Part shown: one piece after another, positions 57,201-64,000 of the stretch
Numbering within the stretch: the first letter of the stretch is position 1
Layout of the letters: each line of letters starts with the position of its first letter
Assembly: GCA_001972305.1 (NCBI GenBank)
Contig: BDDD01000118.1
Span: 146,060-210,059 of the forward strand
Length of the DNA: 64,000 nt
Direction of reading: 5' to 3'
Source of the DNA: Cephalotus follicularis
Lineage: Eukaryota > Streptophyta > Magnoliopsida > Oxalidales > Cephalotaceae
Translations under genes and position numbers: made by a program
Notes under the pieces: generated by a model
Database searches by the model: none
Told to the model about the DNA's origin: nothing
The model's input: the letters and a program-made list of their open reading frames with translations, nothing else

Positions 57201-57657
57201 CTATGCCAACAGTGTGAAGAGAAGGCTTTTAACCTTCGATGTTGGGGATTACGTGATTTTGAAGGTATCTCCGTGGAAAGGGGTGCAAAGATTCAGGAAG
57301 AAGGGCAAGCTAGCGCCATGCTATATTGGTCCTTTTGAGATTCTGGAGAGGGTTGGGGAGGTAGCTTATCAGCTAGCCTTGCCTCCTACCTTGTCGGGTA
57401 TACATGATGTCTTCCATGTATCGATGCTACGAGGTTATATCCGAGACCCATCACATGTCCTGGATTATGACTCGGTTACGGTGAGGGATGATCTTTCCTG
57501 CGAGGAGTCACCTGTGAGAATCTTGGATTGGAAGACACAAGTATTAAGGAACCGGACCATTCCGATGGTGAAGGTCCAGTGGCAATTTCATCGGCCGGAT
57601 GAAGCGACTTGGGAATGTGAGGATGACATCCGAGAACGTTACACGCATTTGTTTTAG
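54241..57657 (+). pseudogene. B pol: protease, RT, RNase H, integrase, chromodomain-like tail
   Basis: Protease has DPEASHSF at 54339 (family DSGASHSF: Asp kept, Ser and Gly changed) and VILGMDW. RT has [27 protein letters not shown], a frameshift near 55085, [15 protein letters not shown] and the active site [13 protein letters not shown]. RNase H has [16 protein letters not shown] and [12 protein letters not shown] stop lies at 56285-56287. Integrase has HPGSTKMYQDMKKTYWWPG, CLTCRRVK, TMDFVSGFP, a frameshift near 56755, [30 protein letters not shown] and a stop at 57085-57087. The tail GIHDVFHVSMLRGY and VKVQWQFHRPDEATWECED ends at 57657. Confidence 0.93.
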
Positions 57658-57689
57658 TATTGTTTTAATTTCGAGGACAAAATTTCTTG

Positions 57690-57702
57690 AATGAGGGGTG
57701 GA
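57690..57702 (+). other. Polypurine tract of B
   Basis: AATGAGGGGTGGA lies directly before the LTR start TGTAACACCC, after the usual 'cgaggacaaaatttc' motif. Confidence 0.85.
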
Positions 57703-60494
57703 TGTAACACCCGGTATTTTCTTTATTGTAATATTTCGTTTTAAGATGTAATCTTATGCTTGAATTAATGAAAATATTGGAGATTTCAACCCCAATGATG
57801 TTTTCCAAACCCTAAATATTGTATTGGGGAAAGAAATGTGTATGTTAAACCAAAAATGGCGCGGTTTTGGGACAATCGCGTCGATGTCTTTGGAAAGACG
57901 TCGACGCCTATGGGAACCGAGATGCACGTGAATGCATGGACATGCACGTCGATGTAGGGTAAAGACATTGACACCTTCTTATGAAAGAGGAAAAGGCATC
58001 GACGTCTAAGGAAAGACGTCGACGTCTTTGAAAAGAATATCGGTCACGTTATGAACTGATATAGTAACGTGCAAGAGGGAAGGAATTAGGATCCTTGCAG
58101 GCACCTTGAGGCACGGGAAGGAGACGTGTTGATCATGCATAATGGCCTCTTGACCTGCATGACTGAAGAAGGAGGAAGAACATGACAAGTGTGGGTGTGC
58201 ATGCAACCTGCAGAAAACATGAGAAGGAAACAAAATGAAATTCACTGGGAAAGAGGGAGAGAACACGAGAATGTTCATTGAATGCAGGGAGAAAGAGGGA
58301 GAGGGAGCCATCTGCATAAGAACAACCCCCTCCCCACCTCTCTCTCTCGTTTAAAACACCAAAGGAAAGGAAGAGGAGGAAACCAGTGAGTGGGAGATAG
58401 AGAGAGCCACCATTGTTGAGCTTGATTGGAGCTAGAGACTTGGAGCTCGTGGATTACAGCTGCTGAGTGGATCTTGGAGCTGCTATGACCAGGAATCTTG
58501 GAACACAAAGAGGTGGACTTACAAGGTTTCTAACTTGAAACCAGAGGTAGGGGAAAGTGATGATTCTTATACATGCATTTTGAGTTTTAAAGATAATGAA
58601 TGCCATTGGTGAATTGCATGTTAATGGATGAATTGTAGTCTCTGGACTTGTTGTGATGACCACTGTGATGTATGGAGTGACGATGCATGTGCCAATTACA
58701 TGAATATTTGAACTGGTTTATGTAATGGATGATTTGGGTAATGACCCGGTGTGTTGAAACTATGGAAATGACGTTCTGGGCTGATTAGACGTCGACGTCT
58801 ACCTAAAGACATCGATGTCTTCCCGTGTGAATGAAAAAGACATCGATGTTTGAGTAAAAACATCTACGCCTTTTCTGGGTATTCATAGAACAGTAGTGTT
58901 TACTGCAGATGGTGAATTGGCCACTTGTGGTTACATGTTTGTTTCCGGATTGATGTTCTGGTTACATATTCTGATAACCAGTAGCATGTCTTACGCCTTG
59001 AGAGGGTAAGTTTCACTTATACGAGGGTTTAAGGGCCGGATTCTTCCCCCTAGAATCAAGATTCGCGAGCTGATGCCTCCTGGTATCATAAAGACATCGA
59101 TGTCTTTGGAAAAGCATCGACGTCTTTGGTCCAAAAATGCCTGGGAATAACTGTACGAGATGTTGCCGCCTTAGGGTAAAGACGTCAACGCCATAGGAAT
59201 AAGCATCGACGCTTATCCTTCTGTATGGAAAAATGTCACTTGGATGGGACCCGCTAGACCCGAAACGACTCTAGAAACAATCCTAGATGCATTCTGAGCA
59301 TATGTTTGCATTATTACTGTGAATTGCATTATGGTTGATTTCTAAAAAGTGTTAACCATTTTGAAAAGCTTGTATGAATATTATAATCATTATTGTACGA
59401 AAATGTATATTTGTCAACATATGAATATATATATTTTCGAAATGACTGGGGAAAGTATTTTCCAAAGACGGAGAAATGTTTTAAAGGATTGGTTACACAA
59501 TTCAAAATGTATTGTTTTAAGTTTTACAACTTATCACAACCTGAGAACGAAGTAATATAGAAATGTTTTAAAGGATTGGTTACACAATTCAAAATGTATT
59601 GTTTTAAGTTTTACAACTTATCACAACCTGAGAACGGAGTAATATATTTTAAACAAATATATTTGATCAAGTAATTATATGTTATTGCTTCACTTGTACT
59701 GTACGATGTTTGTGCTTGTTGATTATTAGCCGTCATGCTAATAACCTGTTGATTGTTTGGCCGTCGTTCTAAGCAACCTGTACGGAGGACTTACTCCAAA
59801 CCGCTCGCAAACGGGGATGGGATAAGAGTGCATGACGTTGGGGCCAGGAGGTGGCGACGGTCATGACGACTGGTTTGTCAGGTTCATTTTGGGACATACT
59901 TACTGCTTGTGTTGATGTAGCCTTACGAGGTTATACCTATACTGTGAACATGCATATACTTTATACATGTATACACTGCGATATATATACTGCAATATAT
60001 ATATACTGTACTGCATCATAATGCATTCATTCATGATACTCATTATCATATACCTCGAACTGTATTTATGAGTTTATTCACTTAGCCGAGTGAGGACAAA
60101 GGCTAACCCCTACTGTAACAGATTGATGGAGTGGATATGATATGGAGCATGCAAGGAGACTTAAAGAGAAGACTGAATTGTTTCTCTTATTTCTTGTACT
60201 GAGTTAATGAACATTGGTTATGTTAATTGTATCATTGTAACGTGGTTTACTTCATCCTGTACTGTTTTATCATGCTCCGTTATGGGCGATCGACTATGTT
60301 GTTGGGTTTTATACAAACTTGTTGGGTATCACGTAGTATGGGATGCGTGATACATATTTAAATTCAGCTTATTTCATGTTATTGCTTCCGCTATTGAAGA
60401 TTTTTGTTTATACGTTTTATCGCATAAGCTGAATTATATTGTGTTGATTGCCTTACCGCTTTAATGTTGTCCTCTTGGAAAACGGGGTGTGACA
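57703..60494 (+). repeat. 3' LTR of B (2792 bp)
   Basis: Same termini as the 5' LTR but 110 bases longer. Most of the excess is a tandem copy of about 89 bases at 59561-59649 ('aaatgttttaaaggattgg' again) and an extra TCGA unit near 57884-57905 that is absent from the 5' LTR. A perfect palindrome is at 58012-58029 (mutated at 50587 in the 5' LTR) and another at 59090-59107. Confidence 0.95.
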
Positions 60495-60745
60495 TGAATG
60501 GTATCCCCGAACCAAGTAAAATGGTTCCTTTTCATTCTTCCTTATGGGCTCCTTGCCCTTGGAACTGGATCTCCTTGATCTATCCCTCTCAGAGGTTGTT
60601 TCAGAAGAAGGAATAGGCTTCACAGATTGTTTTGATCCAGACTGGTCCAAAACTACCTTATCAGTCCTCGACTGTGTGCCAAACAACTCCTCAAGTTGTA
60701 TCAACACGACACATAAGGTTTGTGAAAAATACATAGCGTTTTCCA
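60495..60745 (-). pseudogene. Unidentified coding remnant, right of element B
   Basis: The minus strand is open: FSQTLCVVLIQLEELFG, KQSVKPIPSSETTSERDRSR, SSKGKEPIRKNEKEPF and YLVRGYHS. The Ser/Lys/Glu-rich composition could be a gag spacer of a gypsy element or a host protein. It is cut on the left by B and on the right by the truncated Athila LTR. Confidence 0.4.
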
Positions 60746-61276
60746 GAGCTAAATGACCAAAGTGCAAGAATACTACCCAAAGTTGTGCCAATTAGAGCTT
60801 GGAAGTGTAAAGATTGAAGAATTGACAAATTCGACAGAAACAGAGTAATAAGCGTCGATATCTTTCATAGGGATCGACGTCTTTTCTGAGTTTACAATAA
60901 ACGCGTCGACGTCTTTGGCTAAGGATCGATGTCTTTTCTTGAAAATGCAACTTATCTTCAGGAGCTATGAGAAAGGGATCGATGTCTTTCATCATAGGGA
61001 TCGACGTCTTTGAGCAAAATTGACCTGTAACTTTTGGAACAAAAGACATCGACGTCTTTCATCATAGGGAATGATGTCTTTCAAGCGCATCTCAGCAAAA
61101 CGCGATTTTTACCAAAAGACATCGACGGCTTTCTTAAGGGATCGACGTCTTCCTCTGCAGCAGAAATAGAAAGTTAGATTTTTTTGCCAGTATCGTTTCC
61201 CTGCGTTCGACCCGTTACTGCATGATCCGTGCACTTGCGGCTATAAATTTTAAAACATTCTTTTTAACAGTGAACA
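60746..61276 (+). repeat. Partial 5' LTR of C with TCGA array
   Basis: It starts 'agctaaatgaccaaagtgc' (as 9370 in the solo LTR) and ends TTTTTAACAGTGAACA. The array at 60848-61152 has about ten cores ('gcgtcgatatctttc', 'gggatcgacgtctttt', 'gcgtcgacgtctttgg', 'aaagacatcgacgtctttc'). At 61015-61036 it has 22 bases found unchanged in the Sirevirus LTR. The middle of the LTR is deleted near 61193. Confidence 0.88.
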
Positions 61277-61282
61277 AGTTTT

Positions 61283-61300
61283 TGGCGCCGTTGCCGGGGA
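61283..61300 (+). other. Primer binding site of C (tRNA-Asp)
   Basis: TGGCGCCGTTGCCGGGGA, a full-length match to the usual Athila primer site, six bases after the LTR. Confidence 0.92.
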
Positions 61301-61607
61301 AACGTTTTAAATTAGTTTAAATTTATTCTATTGATTCGTAGTATTTATTTATGTTTTATTTTTATGTTTTTGTGTTTTTCTAACAATTCTAAATTAGTTT
61401 AAATAGGTTTCATCATAACCTTTAATAATCTCTAACATCATTGCATAATCTTTAACAAATTCTAAATTAGGTTCAGCATAAATTTTAACAACCTTTTAAC
61501 TACATTTGCATAAACTTTAACAATTTTCTAACTTAGATAAATTAGGTTTCTTGCCTTGACCTTGTGTTCGCTGCTTTAGCTTAGGTTTTCTGGCGTAGTC
61601 TTAGTTT
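61301..61607 (+). other. Leader of C
   Basis: AT-rich untranslated sequence with repeats of 'taaattaggtt' and 'tttaacaatt'. It is co-linear with 17493-17765 of A1. No ORF was seen. Confidence 0.6.
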
Positions 61608-63560
61608 ATGACCGATTGGGTGCGTGGTCCAAACCATCGCTTAGAAAGAATTAAACCAAGACCAATGGCGGACGCACGCCCAATTCAAACTCTTCGCGAT
61701 AGATTCTACCCTGCTAGGACAACGCAACCATCCAGTATCCTGTTGCCTGCACCTAACAGGAACAATTTTGAGTTAAAATCACAGTTCATTAGCATGCTCC
61801 TGCACTTTCATGGATTACCCTACGAGGATGCATATCTCTTCCTTTGAGAGTTCGAGGAGGTATGTGCCCTCATGAAACTTCAGCAACTATCTGACAATGA
61901 TATCAAGTTGCGATTCATCAATTTTGCTCTTAAAGATGGAGCTAAGAAGTGGCTCTACAGTCTCCCAACTAATTCCATCTCCACATGGGATCAGTTCATC
62001 CTTAAGAAATTCTTTCCACTTCATAAAACCAATAAACTTAGGAACGACATTCTCCAGTTTTGGTAAAAATCAAATGAATCATTTTCTAGGTGTATGGAAC
62101 GTTTTAAAGATCTTCTCTTAGAGTGACCTCATCATAGTTTGAACACGTGGCATTTATGCCAAATCATCTACGAAGGGATTGACTACCAGACCAAGCAATT
62201 GGTCGAATCTATGTGTCCCGATGGGTTCACCTCGTACACTGATGAAAACGAGGCATGGAATTTCCTTTTAGATTTAGGTGAGAGAACTAGAGAGTGGGAG
62301 TCAGCTCAAGTCTCCGAGAGAGCATTACCAAATAAAGGGTATTTTGTAGAAGGAGCAGTTGCTAAAGAGGCACATCTAGACAGTCTCGTGACTAGACTAG
62401 AATCACTTATTAGGGGTTCCACACAAGTAAATCAAATCGATCAAAGCACCCCTATGGGTTCTTGGTGCCAGTCCCTAAACCATGTTTTTGAATAATGCCA
62501 AGTCTATATTGACAACCAATATGCTCCTAAGAATGTGTCTACTATGAACCAATACAACCCGTATAGTAACACTTACAATCCGGGTTGGCGAAATCATCCA
62601 AACTTCTCATGGAGTCAAGGGCAAAACATGCGGGGACAATCCAGCTTTTCGGGGCAGCCTTCTAGCGTTGGTGCCCCACCCTCACACTTTTCGGGACAAC
62701 CTTCGAGCTTCCCTAGCCACTCTGCACCACAGCAGACATTTCCAAGGTTCTCCCAAAATTCGAACACTATTCGACCATCCTTCCCACCACAAAATCAATT
62801 TTCCAGTCAACAGACATCAAGTTTGCCAAACCAAAGGGATGATACATCTAGGATTTCATCGTTAGAAAAGAGCGTGGAACTTCTAATGAGCACTATGATA
62901 ACTAGTCAGCATAACATGGAAAAACAAATTTCACAACTAGCATCCGCTCTGCACGAAAGAGAAAAAGGAAAAATGCCTTCACAACCTGACCCGAACCCTA
63001 GGACTACCTTAAACCATTCCGCTCAAATCCAACAACCTATAAATCCGCAAAATTCAGCTTCCTCCTCTGGTCCATCAAAACAAGTTTTTGCCCTAAGGAG
63101 TGAAAATGAATACCATCCAGCGGATCAAACGGAGAACGTGAGCGAGCAAATGGAGGAATCCTTGGCGCAAGAGAATTTGCAAGAATTATTGATTGACCCA
63201 TCAGAGCAATCAATACAATTAAATGCGCATGATGAATTGAGGAAGGAGAAAGAGGATGAGAAGAAGAAACAACCGGTCGAGGCGCCAAAGCGTTCATTTG
63301 ACCCACCAGCTCCCTTTCCAAAAAGATTGCAAAGCAAGAAATCCCCAGCAATGGAGAAGATCATCGAAACATTTAGGCAAGTCCAAATCAATATCCCATT
63401 GCTGGAAGCCATAGAACAGGTGCCCTCTTACGTAAAAGTCCTTAAAGACTTATGCACTAAAAAGAGGATCCTTCAGACTCTGAAAAAGGCTTTCTTGGCA
63501 GCCAACATTAGTGCACTATTTTCGCAACCCCCGATGCGAAAGTATAAAGATCCTGGCTGC
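61608..63560 (+). pseudogene. C gag
   Basis: The ATG at 61608 starts MTDWVRGPNHRLERIK. Stops lie at 61845-61847, 62064-62066, 62123-62125 and 62493-62495; all but one are single-base changes from sense codons in A1. The capsid core has LKDGAKKWLYSLPTNSIS, LHKTNKLRNDILQF, RCMERFKDLLLE, EGIDYQTKQLVESM and NFLLDLGERTREWES. From 62496 the frame is open through the Gln/Ser/Pro-rich region and the coiled coil (SSLEKSVELLMSTM). Athila gag has no CCHC knuckle here, as in A1. Confidence 0.88.
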
Positions 63561-64000
63561 CCGACAATCTCTTGTATCATTGGCAACACAAAAATTGAGA
63601 ATGCCTTGCTCGATTTAGGAGCAAGTGTGAACTTGTTTCCGTCATCGGTTTATGAGAAGCTTGGATTAGGAGAGTTAAGACCAACCACGATGACATTGCA
63701 ATTAGCGGATATGTCTGTGAAGGTGTCGCGAGGGAAAATCGAGGATGTGTTGATAAAGGTTGGAGAGTTTTTCTTTCCTGTCGACTTCGTCGTGTTAGAC
63801 ACCAAGCCTATTGCAAACTTAATTGATCAAATTCCAGTTATCCTTGGCAGACCTTTCCTCGCTACAAGCAATGCGTTAATCAATTGTCGAAATGGTCTGA
63901 TCATATTAAGATTCGAAAATACGTCCGTGGATTTTAATGTTTTCCGATTGGGTAAGCATTCCGCTGATTTTGATGAATTGAACGCACTCCATGCATTTCC
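63561..64000 (+). CDS. C protease, runs off the window
   Basis: Same open frame as the end of gag. It has TISCIIGNTKIENALLDLGA with the catalytic Asp codon at 63612-63614, SVNLFPSSVYEKLGLGELRP, FFFPVDFVVLD, IDQIPVILGRPFLATSNALI and FRLGKHSADFDELNALHAFP. The DLGAS form is normal in Athila; A1 has DLGES. The frame 62496-64000 is 501 codons without a stop. Whether RT and integrase are intact lies outside the window. Confidence 0.85.

Larger units (their letters stand above)
50303..60494 (+). mobile_element. Element B: complete Ty3/gypsy Tekay-type element with broken gag-pol
   Basis: LTRs 50303-52984 and 57703-60494 and the target duplication TGAAT (50298-50302 and 60495-60499) are all intact, with primer site and polypurine tract in place. 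Gag-pol carries at least six lesions. The LTRs are very similar, so insertion is recent compared with G and A1. The protein order, double CCHC knuckle and chromodomain-like tail place it with Tekay/Del. Confidence 0.95.
60746..64000 (+). mobile_element. Element C: Ty3/gypsy Athila, 5' part
   Basis: A partial 5' LTR, tRNA-Asp primer site, leader, gag and protease are in the order of A1 and the proteins match A1 throughout. The LTR lacks its first part, joining unrelated sequence at about 60746, so the left end was lost. The element continues past 64000. Confidence 0.9.

Overview
The window is gene-poor heterochromatin of a flowering plant, probably a dicot. I found no convincing intact host gene. 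Almost every base belongs to LTR retrotransposons, nested inside one another and decayed to different degrees. The lineage calls rest on plant-specific hallmarks: Athila gag, RT and a tRNA-Asp primer site; Tekay/Del chromoviruses with a chromodomain and a tRNA-iMet primer site; a Sirevirus-type Ty1/copia with a long gag, the AAAACGGGGGAGAT polypurine tract and an env-like ORF after pol. A 298-base N run shows that this is assembled, gapped sequence. 

Layout. Positions 1-3066 hold a broken gypsy-type gag-like gene (PF04195-like, minus strand) and a Sirevirus-like LTR fragment. From 3067 to beyond 43854 lies one minus-strand Tekay-type element, here called G, split by five or more later insertions: (i) Athila element A1 (4470-19223) in its 3' LTR, itself hit by a short solo LTR (9264-9925) and by a plus-strand deleted Athila derivative, A2 (13018-17280); (ii) a Sirevirus (21868-33604, target duplication GATTT) in its RNase H, itself hit by a solo Tekay-type LTR (24856-26904, ATTGC) in its env-like ORF; (iii) a solo LTR (34599-37280, AGAGT) between protease and RT; (iv) a rearranged element, L2 (37651-41857), in the protease, with a copied block of G gag; (v) another LTR (from 43855) in its 5' LTR. 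Positions 43855-50302 hold that LTR, a decayed copia remnant and unassigned sequence. Positions 50303-60494 hold a structurally complete Tekay-type element, B (plus strand, target duplication TGAAT), with a broken gag-pol. From about 60746 a plus-strand Athila, C, runs off the window; its reading frame is open from 62496 to the end. 

The most interesting signal is not a gene. A palindromic 18-mer, AAAGACRTCGAYGTCTTT, and its degenerate forms occur in dense arrays in the non-coding parts of almost every element here, in Ty1/copia and Ty3/gypsy alike, and not in their coding regions. A longer surrounding block is shared between the Sirevirus LTR (as four tandem units of about 72 bp) and the Athila LTRs, in the opposite orientation. 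This suggests that unrelated retrotransposons of this host exchanged a U3 regulatory or structural module. The A2 element lacks the module and carries a CATGCA-rich block in the same part of its LTR.
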